Positions 17,268 to 26,056 are shown, numbered from the stretch's first letter. The stretch: DNA of 64,000 nucleotides from Bacteroidales bacterium UBA4293 (GCA_002395835.1 DGVD01000020.1:10724-74723), one strand, 5' to 3'. The notes: generated by a model from the letters alone, not told the origin. Numbers and translations are program-made.

Positions 17268-18056
17268 TTACAAATAATAAATAGGATTGGTTCTCACGGA
17301 TGTCAGCTGGACTGGCAATCCTGGGAATTCCTTCTCTATAATGTTTTTAAATAATTCTTGAGTATATTGTTCACTCTCATAATGCCCTATAACAGCCAAA
17401 AGCAAATCATCGTAATTGAAAAACTCATGGTATTTCATCTCACCGGTGATAAAGGCATCTGCACCTTTCTGTCTGGCCTCTTCTGCCAAGAATGCTCCAG
17501 CTCCTCCACAAAGTGCCACACGACGGATTTCTTTCTCTTCTGATGGACGGTTATGGAGTACACAGCCCACCCCGAATGTTTCCTTCACCAATTTTAGAAA
17601 TTCCATCTGGGAATAAGCCTTAGGCAACTCCCCTATCATTCCAGCTCCGGCATTCTCCAGCAAGCTTCCATCTTTAGGTTCTAGTGCCTGAGGATGCTCT
17701 ATCCCCAGTTTCTGGCACATCCACCAATTCACTCCTTCGGGAGCATTATCCAGATTGGTGTGAGCAGAATACACCACGATATCATGTTTTATGGCTTTCA
17801 TGACACAACGTTCAATGTAGTTTCTGCCACTGATGCTTTTCAGCCCATGAAATAAGAGTGGATGATGGGAAAGTACCAAGTTGTAACCCAAGCGAATAGC
17901 CTCATCCAGCACCGCTTCAGTCACGTCTAGACACAATAATGCCCCTGAAACTTCCGCATCTGTCAATCCTAACTGCAAGCCTGCATTATCAAAGCCGTCT
18001 TGCAAAGGCAGAGGCGCGAAACGTTCAAGGGCGTTCAACACTTCCTTTATTTTCAT
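17268..18056 (-). CDS. Nif3-like dinuclear metal-centre protein (YbgI/YqfO family)
   Basis: 262 residues from ATG 18056. The metal-binding motifs are present: LSHHPLLFHG, YSAHTNLDNAPEGVN and the C-terminal VIGHYESEQ. Length matches the short YbgI type without the inserted CutA-like domain of longer members. The family forms a hexameric toroid with two metals per subunit; its reaction is unsettled (GTP cyclohydrolase-like activity has been proposed). An upstream in-frame start at 18080 is excluded because a -7 box lies at 18078-18085. It is followed after 2 nt by the zinc-ribbon gene. Confidence 0.88.
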   Translation of the reverse strand: MKIKEVLNALERFAPLPLQDGFDNAGLQLGLTDAEVSGALLCLDVTEAVLDEAIRLGYNLVLSHHPLLFHGLKSISGRNYIERCVMKAIKHDIVVYSAHTNLDNAPEGVNWWMCQKLGIEHPQALEPKDGSLLENAGAGMIGELPKAYSQMEFLKLVKETFGVGCVLHNRPSEEKEIRRVALCGGAGAFLAEEARQKGADAFITGEMKYHEFFNYDDLLLAVIGHYESEQYTQELFKNIIEKEFPGLPVQLTSVRTNPIYYL

Positions 18057-18077
18057 TCCTTTCTCAGAATTTGCGTG

Positions 18078-18085
18078 CAAATTTA
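18078..18085 (-). promoter_or_regulatory. -7 promoter box for the Nif3-like/zinc-ribbon operon
   Basis: TAAATTTG on the minus strand, 21 nt upstream of ATG 18056. It overlaps the longer alternative start and so supports the shorter one. Confidence 0.5.
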
Positions 18086-18114
18086 GTGATTTTCTGCCAC
18101 ATAATCAAAAAAAG

Positions 18115-18140
18115 TCCGGCTTGTTTCACAACAAACCGGA
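18115..18140 (-). terminator. intrinsic terminator after the MaoC gene
   Basis: Stem of 11 pairs (18115-18125 with 18130-18140, one G-U pair) and a very short loop. On the minus strand it is followed by a run of seven T. Confidence 0.7.
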
Positions 18141-18266
18141 TTTATTTTAACAAAGTTCGAGAGATTTTGAACTAATACCTCAATTAGAAACACATAATAT
18201 ACAATTATTCTTTTCTAATTTGACTGTTCCAGTTGTAAAAGGTTTAATTCTTTCCCTCAAAAATTT

Positions 18267-18734
18267 TTAATTATTGAAATAGTAAAGGAAAGTAGCAATG
18301 CCCTCTACAGCAGGCTTTCTCTCGCCTTCTGTCTGAATCTGGAACTTGATTTCTGTCTTAATGGTTCCACGAAGATTGGCAATGCTCTCCATCCAAACAG
18401 CCAAACGGATTCTTTGACCCACCTTCACTGCTGGTCCGAACTTCATCTTGTCCATTCCGTAGTTTACCATCATTTTCAAGTTGTTTACCTGGATAATCTG
18501 GTTCCACATGTATGGAAGCATGCTCAAAGTAAGATAACCGTGAACGATAGTACAACCGTAAGGACTTTCTACCTTAGCACGTTCTGGATCTACATGAATC
18601 CACTGATGATCCAAGGTGGCATCCGCAAACTGGTTGATGCGGTCCTGTCCCATATCTACATAATCAGAAACACCAATCTGCTTACCAAGCAATTGGGCAA
18701 ACTCTTCGTAAGAGTTAACTACTACTTTCTCCAT
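18267..18734 (-). CDS. MaoC family (R)-hydratase-like protein
   Basis: 155 residues. It has a hot-dog fold with the hydratase-2 motif around residues 36-52, FADATLDHQWIHVDPERA, containing the Asp and His used to add water to enoyl thioesters. VHGYLTLSMLP follows. The protein closely resembles NodN/MaoC-type dehydratases; the acyl substrate is unknown. It starts 6 nt after the PHP-phosphatase gene and ends before a strong terminator, so the two form a short operon. Confidence 0.88.
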   Translation of the reverse strand: MEKVVVNSYEEFAQLLGKQIGVSDYVDMGQDRINQFADATLDHQWIHVDPERAKVESPYGCTIVHGYLTLSMLPYMWNQIIQVNNLKMMVNYGMDKMKFGPAVKVGQRIRLAVWMESIANLRGTIKTEIKFQIQTEGERKPAVEGIATFLYYFNN

Positions 18735-18740
18735 ATTATT

Positions 18741-19463
18741 CTATTTTTTTAATTTTATATTCAAGTACTTAAGGAATTCCTCCGGTTTATCGTTCATGAC
18801 CAGAGCCTCCGGGAATTCCGTTTCTGCCAGCAAGGGCCAGATGTAGTCATAATCTGCCACACTATAGGAAATATGAGCATCGCTTCCCAGAATCACAGGC
18901 ACCTCATATTTCTTACACAGACGAAGAATCTCCAAATTATTCCCTTTGGACTTTTCCTTTCCCCTACCCGGATTCAATGACGAGTTATTGATTTCCAGCA
19001 AAGTATGAGATTCCTTCGATGCCAAAACGATGGGCTCAAAATCCAGTTCCGCAGTTCCATCACCCGGATGACTGATAATGTGCGTCCAAGGATTATGGAT
19101 GGCTGCCAGCATTCCAGCCGTATTTTCCTCCTTGGTGCCTTCATCGTAGCACAAGGAGTGAATACCAGCTATACGGATATCTAGAAGGCGATAATAGAAC
19201 TCGTTCAAGTCCAGATCACCCTTCGTGTTCAAGATGTTCAATTCTGCTCCCAGCAAGAGATTCACCCCCTTTATTTTCCGAGGAACCACATGCAAATTTC
19301 TGAAATATATAGGATTACACGTCCCTGGTATGCCTGGAGCATGTTCTGTGATGCCCAATATCTGAAGCCCCTTTTGAGCTGCCATATCCACCATTTCACT
19401 CAAGGTGCTATAGGCATGTCCGCTCATGATGGTATGGGTATGAGCATCTAGTAAAATATTCAT
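18741..19463 (-). CDS. PHP-domain phosphatase (YcdX type)
   Basis: 240 residues from ATG 19463. PHP metal-binding motifs are visible in order: DAHTHT near the N-terminus, EHAPGIPG, GIHSLC, ISHPGDG and GSDAHI. This is the YcdX-like set for a trinuclear zinc site in a TIM-like barrel. It is probably a phosphatase or hydrolase of small phosphate esters; the substrate is unknown. A longer frame to 19628 is not credible: a -7 box lies at 19482-19489 and the extension would overlap the divergent peptidase gene. Confidence 0.88.
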   Translation of the reverse strand: MNILLDAHTHTIMSGHAYSTLSEMVDMAAQKGLQILGITEHAPGIPGTCNPIYFRNLHVVPRKIKGVNLLLGAELNILNTKGDLDLNEFYYRLLDIRIAGIHSLCYDEGTKEENTAGMLAAIHNPWTHIISHPGDGTAELDFEPIVLASKESHTLLEINNSSLNPGRGKEKSKGNNLEILRLCKKYEVPVILGSDAHISYSVADYDYIWPLLAETEFPEALVMNDKPEEFLKYLNIKLKK

Positions 19464-19481
19464 GGTTTCATTATTTTTCTG

Positions 19482-19489
19482 CAAATTTA
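19482..19489 (-). promoter_or_regulatory. -7 promoter box for the PHP/MaoC operon
   Basis: TAAATTTG on the minus strand, 18 nt upstream of ATG 19463. Confidence 0.5.
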
Positions 19490-19521
19490 CAGAACTTTCT
19501 GCTTTTTCGCAAAAAAAGCCG

Positions 19522-19529
19522 TACTTTTG
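19522..19529 (+). promoter_or_regulatory. -7 promoter box for the YgjP-like peptidase gene
   Basis: TACTTTTG. The ATG at 19539 begins only 9 nt after the box, which implies a leader of just a few nucleotides. Confidence 0.5.
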
Positions 19530-19538
19530 TATGAGCAT

Positions 19539-20243
19539 ATGGAAATAAGCAGTCTGGAGATCATACTGAGCAGAAAAGCGATGAGAAGCATCAGGATAAC
19601 CATTAAAGGTCCTGATGCTCAGGTACATGTGTCTGCACCCTTCTGGGTTTCAGAACGTGAAATCCGTTCTTTTATCCAGGGAAAGTGGGACTGGATTATG
19701 GAAAACAGAGCTAAAGTCATGGAGCGTTCCCAGGCTTCCTTGAAGAAAAGAGAATATGTTACGGGAGAAAAGCACTTGCTCTTTGGGGAGTTCTATGAGA
19801 TGCAGGTGATAGAAAACAGCATGGGCCCTGCCATTCAGCTGAAAGAGAACCAGATTTTGCTCTTTGTACGCCCCGGTTCCTCGGCAGAAAAACGAGGTTC
19901 CATAGTGGATGAGTGGTATAGAAAGCTTCTTCAGAAAGAAATTGAGGAACTGGTTTATAAATGGTCGCTAAGGCTCCATGAACCGAATGTAAAATGGAGC
20001 ATTCGCAAGATGAAAACCCGTTGGGGAAGCTGCAGTCCATCGAAGCGTAGTATGTTGTTCAATCTAGACTTAGCTCGCATGCCACTCTCCTGTGTGGAGT
20101 ATGTAGTGGTGCATGAGTTTACCCATCTGAAAGAACGTTATCACAATGATCATTTCAAGAGTCTCATGAGCCAACATCTTCCCGAGTGGCCCAAATTGAA
20201 AAAATATTTGAATAATTTTGCACAAAAGAACATGGTTCCTTAA
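19539..20243 (+). CDS. YgjP-like (DUF45) zinc metallopeptidase
   Basis: 234 residues from ATG 19539 (a TTG four codons upstream is inside the -7 box). It has the family features WGSCS about two thirds in and the gluzincin motif HEFTHL (HExxH), then ERYHNDHF supplying a third metal ligand. DUF45/YgjP proteins resemble the catalytic domain of SprT/WSS1 proteases and are thought to act in the cytoplasm; substrates are unknown. Likely start, metal site and length all agree with the family. Confidence 0.88.
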   Translation: MEISSLEIILSRKAMRSIRITIKGPDAQVHVSAPFWVSEREIRSFIQGKWDWIMENRAKVMERSQASLKKREYVTGEKHLLFGEFYEMQVIENSMGPAIQLKENQILLFVRPGSSAEKRGSIVDEWYRKLLQKEIEELVYKWSLRLHEPNVKWSIRKMKTRWGSCSPSKRSMLFNLDLARMPLSCVEYVVVHEFTHLKERYHNDHFKSLMSQHLPEWPKLKKYLNNFAQKNMVP

Positions 20244-20269
20244 GGGTTCCAAGAGTTCCTTTACTAGCG

Positions 20270-20321
20270 AAATTTTTCTCGTTAACTAGAGAAAAATTTT
20301 TCTCCTTAAGGAGAGTTTTTT
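20270..20321. repeat. palindromic intergenic element, copy 1
   Basis: Contains GAGAAAAATTTTTCTC, preceded by GTTAACTA and followed by CTTAAGGAGAG and a T run. A closely related block occurs at 63557-63600. It lies 3' of the peptidase gene. The rest of the 411-nt gap (20244-20654) holds only the two promoter boxes for the next gene and AT-rich leader sequence. Confidence 0.5.
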
Positions 20322-20438
20322 TCCTCCGTTTTAGCCCTCAAAAAAGCAGTGTTTTCTCCCCCATCATTTTTCTGCATAATTATTCTAAAAGTCCTTTAAA
20401 TAGTCTCGTAAAATTTTGATTTTCACACCAGAATTTAT

Positions 20439-20446
20439 TATATTTG
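20439..20446 (+). promoter_or_regulatory. distal -7 promoter box for the CarboxypepD_reg gene
   Basis: TATATTTG with a TTTG about 21 nt upstream (20414-20417). It would give a leader of about 200 nt. Confidence 0.5.
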
Positions 20447-20588
20447 CCATGGATAGCTATGACGTTGGAAACTGGTTTTACCTTTATCGTGTTAAATAGA
20501 GTTAAACCCTAATTCCTAATCTGTTGAAATAGCTAATACTAACCTTAAAGTAATTAAGAAGGAAATTTTTTAATTACGTAGAATTTAC

Positions 20589-20596
20589 TAAATTTG
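20589..20596 (+). promoter_or_regulatory. proximal -7 promoter box for the CarboxypepD_reg gene
   Basis: TAAATTTG, 58 nt before the ATG at 20655. It is an alternative to the distal box. Confidence 0.4.
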
Positions 20597-20654
20597 TAAA
20601 GAGAACTATCGCTCTATATTAACAGTAAAACAACTAAACTAAAATTCAAAGACC

Positions 20655-21887
20655 ATGAAGAGACTATTTGCTATACTATTATTGCTGCCAATAGCTGCTC
20701 TGACTATGGCACAAGAAACTGATGATGAAGGTTTTCTCATCAAAATAACTGGTCATGTACGTGATGAATTCAGTGGCTCAAAAATAGAAGATGCCAGCAT
20801 TTCTGTTCCGGGTACAAATATCGGTACGGTGACTAATGAAGATGGATATTTCTCCCTTAAATTAAAGACGAAACCCGAATACATTCAAGTCACCTCCATC
20901 GGTTATAAGACTAAGAATGTGGACATTAACGACAAGCTGGAAGGCCTCAGAGTCAATCTTACACCTACCTCCATGGTGCTCAAGGAACTGGTGGTTTATT
21001 CCGGTGAGGGACGAAATCTGGTAAGGGCTGCCCTGGATAAACGTCATGAGAACAATGTTCAGGACACGGAACTTCTGACATCATTTTACAGGGAGACCAT
21101 CCAGAAGGGTAATCGTTTCATTGATATCTCCGAGGCCATTCTTCAAACCTACAAAAGGCCTTATGACTACGGAATAGATTATGATAAGGTAAAAGTGGTT
21201 CAAGGCCGAAGACTCATCAGTCAGAGAACGAAAGATACTATTTCTGTGAAAGTTATGGGTGGTCCTACCCTCCCTATCACACTGGATGCAGTGAAGAACG
21301 ATGTAGTGCTGTTCGACCCTGTAGACTGGCAAGCAGATGCCTATAAATACGAACTGGACAATGAATCTGCTGTCATCAATGACAGGGCACAGTTGGTTAT
21401 CAACTTCACCCCCGCAGCAGAACAACCCTGGGCACTCTACTACGGTAAAATCTATCTGGATAAGCAAACCCTGGCTATCACCCGACTGGAGTTCTCTCTG
21501 GACATGAGAGACCGGGCAAAAGCCGTTAAACACATGCTTTACAAGAAACCTAACGGCCTCCGTTTCCGTCCTAGGGAACTTACCACTATAGTAGATTACA
21601 AGAACGGAAGAATAAACTATATGAAGAATACCTTCCGCTTCAGTTGCGACTGGAAGAAACGTCTCTTCGCACGAAGTTACACCTGCGTTTCTGAAATGGT
21701 TATAACCGATGTGGAAGAAGACTACAAGGGGCCAAAAATTATCAATAAAGAAAGATTCGGAGAACGAGACACGTTCAACGACGCAGTGGAAGATTTCTCT
21801 GATCCAGATTTCTGGGGAGACTACAACATCATAGAACCTACAGAAAGTCTAGAGAGAGCTGTAGGGCGCCTCAAGAAGACCAAATAA
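20655..21887 (+). CDS. secreted CarboxypepD_reg-like domain protein
   Basis: 410 residues with a signal peptide (1-19, ending ALTMAQ). Residues ~30-115 form a carboxypeptidase regulatory-like beta sandwich (ITGHVRDEFSGSKIEDASISV, NEDGYFSLKL, VTSIGYKTK), the module that also precedes SusC-type receptors. The remaining ~290 residues are a conserved Bacteroidota region resembling the DUF5686-type family but without a full barrel. It is probably envelope-located; function unknown. It has its own promoter(s) and a strong terminator, so it is monocistronic. Confidence 0.75.
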   Translation: MKRLFAILLLLPIAALTMAQETDDEGFLIKITGHVRDEFSGSKIEDASISVPGTNIGTVTNEDGYFSLKLKTKPEYIQVTSIGYKTKNVDINDKLEGLRVNLTPTSMVLKELVVYSGEGRNLVRAALDKRHENNVQDTELLTSFYRETIQKGNRFIDISEAILQTYKRPYDYGIDYDKVKVVQGRRLISQRTKDTISVKVMGGPTLPITLDAVKNDVVLFDPVDWQADAYKYELDNESAVINDRAQLVINFTPAAEQPWALYYGKIYLDKQTLAITRLEFSLDMRDRAKAVKHMLYKKPNGLRFRPRELTTIVDYKNGRINYMKNTFRFSCDWKKRLFARSYTCVSEMVITDVEEDYKGPKIINKERFGERDTFNDAVEDFSDPDFWGDYNIIEPTESLERAVGRLKKTK

Positions 21888-21931
21888 AAAGATAAAAGCC
21901 TTTCTCCGGGAAAGGCTTTTATCTTTTAAGA
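21887..21931 (+). terminator. strong intrinsic terminator
   Basis: Perfect 18-bp stem (21887-21904 with 21910-21927) around a 5-nt loop, containing AAAAGCCTTTC/GAAAGGCTTTT. The left arm begins on the last base of the stop codon, and A/T-rich flanks make it potentially bidirectional. Confidence 0.85.
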
Positions 21932-21967
21932 CATCTGCTTTCAAGAAAGCAAAATGAGTGATAAAAA

Positions 21968-23068
21968 ATGGAACATCTACGTAAAATCATACACATAGAT
22001 ATGGATTGTTTCTTTGCTGCTGTGGAAATGCGAGACAATCCAGAACTGGTGGGAAAAGCCATTGCTGTGGGAGGCACTACGGAACGGAGTGTAGTGGCAA
22101 CGGCTAATTATGAGGCACGTAAATACGGTGTTCATTCTGCCATGTCTGTGGTCAAGGCTAAGCAACTCTGCCCTCAGCTCATCCTCATTCCTGCAAGGCA
22201 CAAGTATTATCTGGAGGTGTCTGAACAAATCCGAGCTATCTTCCATGAGTACACCGATAAAATAGAACCCCTTTCCTGTGATGAAGCGTTTCTGGATGTG
22301 ACAGAAAACAAACCCCATATAGAACTTGCTGTAGATATAGCTAAAGAAATCAAGAAAAAAATACAAGAACGTCTGCATCTGACAGCCTCAGCAGGAGTCT
22401 CTTACAATAAGTTTCTGGCAAAAATAGCATCCGACTACCGTAAACCCGATGGACTTTGCACCATTCATCCCGACAGAGCCTTGGATTTCATCTCCAAACT
22501 GGACATCGAAGATTTTTGGGGTGTGGGAAAAGTAACTGCAAAAAAGATGCACGAGCTAGGGATTAACAATGGGGAACAACTTCGGGCTCAAAGTCTGGAA
22601 TTTCTGCAATATCATTTCGGAAAATCCGGACAAATCTTCTATGATTTCTCCCGAGGGATAGACAATCGGGAAGTAGAACCCGTCTGGATTCGGAAATCCG
22701 TGGGAACAGAACGCACCTTTGAACAAGACATTTCCACCCAGGCTGCAGTCATCATCCAACTCTATCACCTAACCGAGGAACTGGTTCGACGTGTGGAAAA
22801 TGACCATTTCATAGGGCACACCTTAACCCTGAAAGTCAAGTTCAATGACTTCCAGCAAATAACCAGGAGCATCACCCGAAAGACACCCTTCAAGACTATA
22901 GATGACATTCTTCCTTCCGTCAAAGACCTCATCAAGGAAATAGACTACAAGAGCCACCCCATCCGACTACTGGGAATCTCTGTAAACCGCACTACAAAAG
23001 AGGAGAAAAAGAAACCTACCTGGAAACAGTTATGTTTCAAGTTTAAAGCAGAAAATGAAAGATTTTAA
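21968..23068 (+). CDS. dinB: DNA polymerase IV
   Basis: 366 residues. Y-family polymerase with the catalytic motifs HIDMDCFFAAVE (metal-binding Asp at the N-terminus) and SCDEAFLDV, then the thumb helix-hairpin-helix (DFWGVGKVTAKKM) and the little-finger domain. It performs error-prone translesion synthesis. It lies between a strong terminator and the convergent dcuB gene, whose stop it overlaps by 4 nt. No LexA-like box was identified upstream. Confidence 0.95.
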   Translation: MEHLRKIIHIDMDCFFAAVEMRDNPELVGKAIAVGGTTERSVVATANYEARKYGVHSAMSVVKAKQLCPQLILIPARHKYYLEVSEQIRAIFHEYTDKIEPLSCDEAFLDVTENKPHIELAVDIAKEIKKKIQERLHLTASAGVSYNKFLAKIASDYRKPDGLCTIHPDRALDFISKLDIEDFWGVGKVTAKKMHELGINNGEQLRAQSLEFLQYHFGKSGQIFYDFSRGIDNREVEPVWIRKSVGTERTFEQDISTQAAVIIQLYHLTEELVRRVENDHFIGHTLTLKVKFNDFQQITRSITRKTPFKTIDDILPSVKDLIKEIDYKSHPIRLLGISVNRTTKEEKKKPTWKQLCFKFKAENERF

Positions 23069-24390
23069 TAGAAAATCTGGCAAATGCCAATACCTATCGC
23101 TAAAGAAACTGCAGTAGCTACCAGCCCTGGCATCATGAAGGAATGATTCAGCACATACTTTCCAATATGGGTAGTACCTGTAAGGTCGAAATTGATAGCA
23201 GCTACAACTGTGGGATAGTTCGGAATGAAAAAATAACCATTTACTGCTGGGAAAAGGGCTATCAGCAAGTAAGGATTAAGCCCCAATGCTATACCTAATG
23301 GCATGATGGCACGCACGGTAGCAGCTTGACTATACAGTAAAATGGACATCACGAACAGTGCCAGACAGAAGAGCCAAGGCATCTGAGTAACCAATCCTTG
23401 TATGCTGTCCGTGAGCTCTGCAATGTTACCCTGTATGAAAGTATCTCCCATCCAAGCAATTCCGAAGATAGCAATAACAGCCTGCATACCAGCTAAGAAT
23501 ACTGAACCTTGAGTAGCCTTGATACCATCCGTACGAGTAGCCAACAAGATAACTGCTGCTGCCACAAGCATCAGTATTTCAATAATGGTAGGCATATCCA
23601 TCACTACTTCAACACCATCTACCAAGAAATGTGGACGAAGTTCAGGGAAAGAACCGAAAATGATAATTAAGAAGGTAGTCAATAAGAAAATCAGCACAGA
23701 CCATAGAGCCTTCTTATTCCCTTTAAGGAGAGACTCCTCCTGGGAATGCTTCTTAGGGGTAGCATCTAAAATTCCCTCTTTTAAACGACGTTGGTATTCA
23801 GGATCATCCTCCAGTTCCTTACCCACTTTCATAGAGATAAGAGCTGCTACCATACAACCAATAAACGTAGATGGAATAGTAATGACAAGAATATCGAATA
23901 GCGTCACATTAAAGCCACCCAGCAGAGCCAGCATGGCAGCAGTAGCTGCAGAAATAGGACTGGCAGTAATGGCTTGTTGCGAAGCTATCACTGCTATACC
24001 TAAAGGACGTTCAGGACGAATCTTGCTGTCACGTGCCACTTCAGCTATAACAGGAAGCACACTATATGCCACATGCCCTGTACCAGCAAAAAGCGTGAAG
24101 ACATAAGTAACTATAGGGCTGAGAATCGTTACATGAGAAGGATGCTTACGTAATATCCGTTCTGCCACCCGAACCATCAGATTTAGACCACCTGCAGCTT
24201 GCATGCAAGATGCAGCAGAAATAACTGCTGCAATCATCAGCATCACATCTATAGGAGGAGCTGTAGGCTGCAACCCGAAAAAGAAGCATAAGATAGCTAC
24301 ACCAACTCCACCCATGACTCCCAGGCCGATGCCTCCTAAACGAGCACCGACAACAATAGCAACCAAAACAAATAAGAGTTGGATTATCAT
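23065..24390 (-). CDS. dcuB: anaerobic C4-dicarboxylate transporter (Dcu family)
   Basis: 441 residues, 10-12 hydrophobic helices, co-linear with DcuA/DcuB. Recognisable segments are GARLGGIGLGVMGGVG at the N-terminus, LQPTAPPIDVML, FAGTGHVAYS and ASPISAATAAM. It exchanges fumarate, aspartate or malate for succinate across the inner membrane, which fits the fumarate-respiring, succinate-producing lifestyle of gut Bacteroidales. It starts 2 nt after the TerB-DnaJ gene, so the two are co-transcribed. DcuA rather than DcuB cannot be excluded. Confidence 0.92.
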   Translation of the reverse strand: MIIQLLFVLVAIVVGARLGGIGLGVMGGVGVAILCFFFGLQPTAPPIDVMLMIAAVISAASCMQAAGGLNLMVRVAERILRKHPSHVTILSPIVTYVFTLFAGTGHVAYSVLPVIAEVARDSKIRPERPLGIAVIASQQAITASPISAATAAMLALLGGFNVTLFDILVITIPSTFIGCMVAALISMKVGKELEDDPEYQRRLKEGILDATPKKHSQEESLLKGNKKALWSVLIFLLTTFLIIIFGSFPELRPHFLVDGVEVVMDMPTIIEILMLVAAAVILLATRTDGIKATQGSVFLAGMQAVIAIFGIAWMGDTFIQGNIAELTDSIQGLVTQMPWLFCLALFVMSILLYSQAATVRAIMPLGIALGLNPYLLIALFPAVNGYFFIPNYPTVVAAINFDLTGTTHIGKYVLNHSFMMPGLVATAVSLAIGIGICQIFY

Positions 24391-24392
24391 CT

Positions 24393-25202
24393 TTACTTCA
24401 TGCCACGAGCTTTATAAATCATTTCCTTTGCAGCATTTATAGCCTGGAATTTAGCCTCAGCAGCTTTTTTCACATCATCACCCAGGGTAGCTACTTTATC
24501 CGGATGATGTAATAATGCCAATCTTCGGTAAGCCTTACGAACTTCATCGTCGGTAGCTGTCGGTTCTATTTCAAGCACCTTATAGGCTTCATCCAACGAC
24601 TTTCCACCCAGGTTCAACAAAGAATCCACTTCCTTACCATCCACATTCATGGCAGCAGCCACTTCCTTCAATGCATCAATCTCTACTTGAGGCAAAGAGC
24701 CGTCGGCCTTGGCAATGTTTGCAAGAAATGCCAGAAGCTGCAGACGCTGCTCGTAAGTCATATACTGAGCTATCTGCTGACCACATTCATGAATCGTATT
24801 TTTGAAAGCATTCGGATTCCGCGCTTCCATCTGCTTACGCTGCTCAAAAAGATTCCTCAGGATTTGCTCTCCCTGAGAAACAGACACTTCTCCGAAGTTG
24901 GTGCGAAGGAACTGTCGCACATACTCCATCTCAGAATGCATCACTTTTCCATCTGCCTTGATGATATAGGAAGCCATAACCAGCAGGGAGAACAAGAAAC
25001 TGTTTCTCTCTCCTGTATTAAAAGGATTAGAATTATATGTGCCTCCTCCTCTTTGAGTCCGTTGTCCGTTCCACCCGGAAGAAGGCTCTTCTATCAAGTT
25101 ATCTGTATCAAAAAGAGAGCCCAAAGCCACACCAGCCAAAGCTCCTAAAGGCCCAGCGACAATCCATCCCAGTATGCCACCTATCCATTTTCCTATTCCC
25201 AT
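24393..25202 (-). CDS. TerB-like and J-domain membrane protein (DjlA-like)
   Basis: 269 residues. A glycine-rich N-terminal hydrophobic segment (GKWIGGILGWIVAGPLGALAG, ~4-25) may insert in the membrane. A TerB-like helical domain spans about 65-185 (LLVMASYIIKADGKVMHSE, NIAKADGSLPQVE). A C-terminal J domain follows, with YKVLEIEPTATDDEVRKAY and the essential HPD in LLHHPDK. This is the layout of DjlA-type DnaK co-chaperones. It is followed after 2 nt by dcuB. Confidence 0.9.
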   Translation of the reverse strand: MGIGKWIGGILGWIVAGPLGALAGVALGSLFDTDNLIEEPSSGWNGQRTQRGGGTYNSNPFNTGERNSFLFSLLVMASYIIKADGKVMHSEMEYVRQFLRTNFGEVSVSQGEQILRNLFEQRKQMEARNPNAFKNTIHECGQQIAQYMTYEQRLQLLAFLANIAKADGSLPQVEIDALKEVAAAMNVDGKEVDSLLNLGGKSLDEAYKVLEIEPTATDDEVRKAYRRLALLHHPDKVATLGDDVKKAAEAKFQAINAAKEMIYKARGMK

Positions 25203-25231
25203 TTTATTCTTTATTTATCTTATTTTATTTG

Positions 25232-25239
25232 CAAACTTA
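25232..25239 (-). promoter_or_regulatory. -7 promoter box for the TerB-DnaJ/dcuB operon
   Basis: TAAGTTTG on the minus strand, 29 nt upstream of the start at 25202. Confidence 0.5.
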
Positions 25240-25270
25240 CTCAATTTTTTGCTATCTACAAATTAATTGC

Positions 25271-25278
25271 TACTTTTG
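25271..25278 (+). promoter_or_regulatory. -7 promoter box for the GT2-pyrC-plsC operon
   Basis: TACTTTTG, 26 nt before the ATG at 25305; divergent from 25232-25239. Confidence 0.6.
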
Positions 25279-25304
25279 CAAGGATAAATTTATGTAAACT
25301 AAGG

Positions 25305-26051
25305 ATGAATACCTCAGATAGCCTGGTCATTATTCCAACTTATAATGAGAAGGAAAATATTGAAAATATAATCCGAGCCGTTTTCGGCCTGGAAAAGGAG
25401 TTCCATATTCTTATTATAGATGATGGTTCTCCCGACGGTACTGCTAATATCGTAAAACGTCTGATGAATGAATTTCCCACTCGTCTGTTCATTGTAGAGC
25501 GTTCTGGGAAATTAGGGTTGGGTACGGCCTACATCGCCGGATTTAAGTGGGGATTAGAGCATGGATATGACTATGTATTCGAAATGGATGCCGATTTCTC
25601 CCATAATCCGAACGATTTACCACGGCTCTACGCTGCCTGTGCCCAGGAGGGTTACGATATGTCTATCGGTTCCCGGTACATCAGTGGTGTAAATGTGGTG
25701 AACTGGCCTATGGGCCGGGTTCTAATGTCCTATTTTGCCTCCAAGTATGTGCGCATCATTACCGGATTAGACATCCATGACACTACAGCCGGATTCGTTT
25801 GTTACAAACGTAGAGTCTTGGAAACCATAGAACTAGATAAAGTAAGATTCAAGGGATATGCCTTCCAGATAGAAATGAAATTTACTACGGTTCAGTGCGG
25901 TTTCAAGGTAAAGGAGGTACCTGTCATCTTTGTCAACCGTGAACTAGGAACCAGTAAAATGAACACCAGCATATTTGGTGAAGCTGTTTTCGGAGTCATC
26001 CAGCTTAAATGGGACAGTTGGTTCCGGAAGTATCCTAAATCCCAAAATTAA
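25305..26051 (+). CDS. polyprenol-phosphate mannosyltransferase-like GT2 enzyme
   Basis: 248 residues, GT-A fold. It has VIIPTYNEKENIENII, then LIIDDGSPDGTA, then the nucleotide/metal site EMDADFSHNP, which together match Dpm1-like polyprenol monophosphomannose synthases. No C-terminal membrane helices are present, as in the soluble Dpm1 type. It would load mannose (or another hexose) on a lipid carrier at the inner face of the membrane, for glycan or protein O-glycosylation. It is the first gene of a four-gene run with gaps of 5, 9 and 10 nt. Confidence 0.88.
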   Translation: MNTSDSLVIIPTYNEKENIENIIRAVFGLEKEFHILIIDDGSPDGTANIVKRLMNEFPTRLFIVERSGKLGLGTAYIAGFKWGLEHGYDYVFEMDADFSHNPNDLPRLYAACAQEGYDMSIGSRYISGVNVVNWPMGRVLMSYFASKYVRIITGLDIHDTTAGFVCYKRRVLETIELDKVRFKGYAFQIEMKFTTVQCGFKVKEVPVIFVNRELGTSKMNTSIFGEAVFGVIQLKWDSWFRKYPKSQN

Positions 26052-26056
26052 AAATC

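Noticed and set aside
19464..19628. 55-residue N-terminal extension of the PHP phosphatase
   Set aside because: It contains the -7 box at 19482-19489 and overlaps the divergent peptidase gene; PHP proteins start at the DAHTHT strand.
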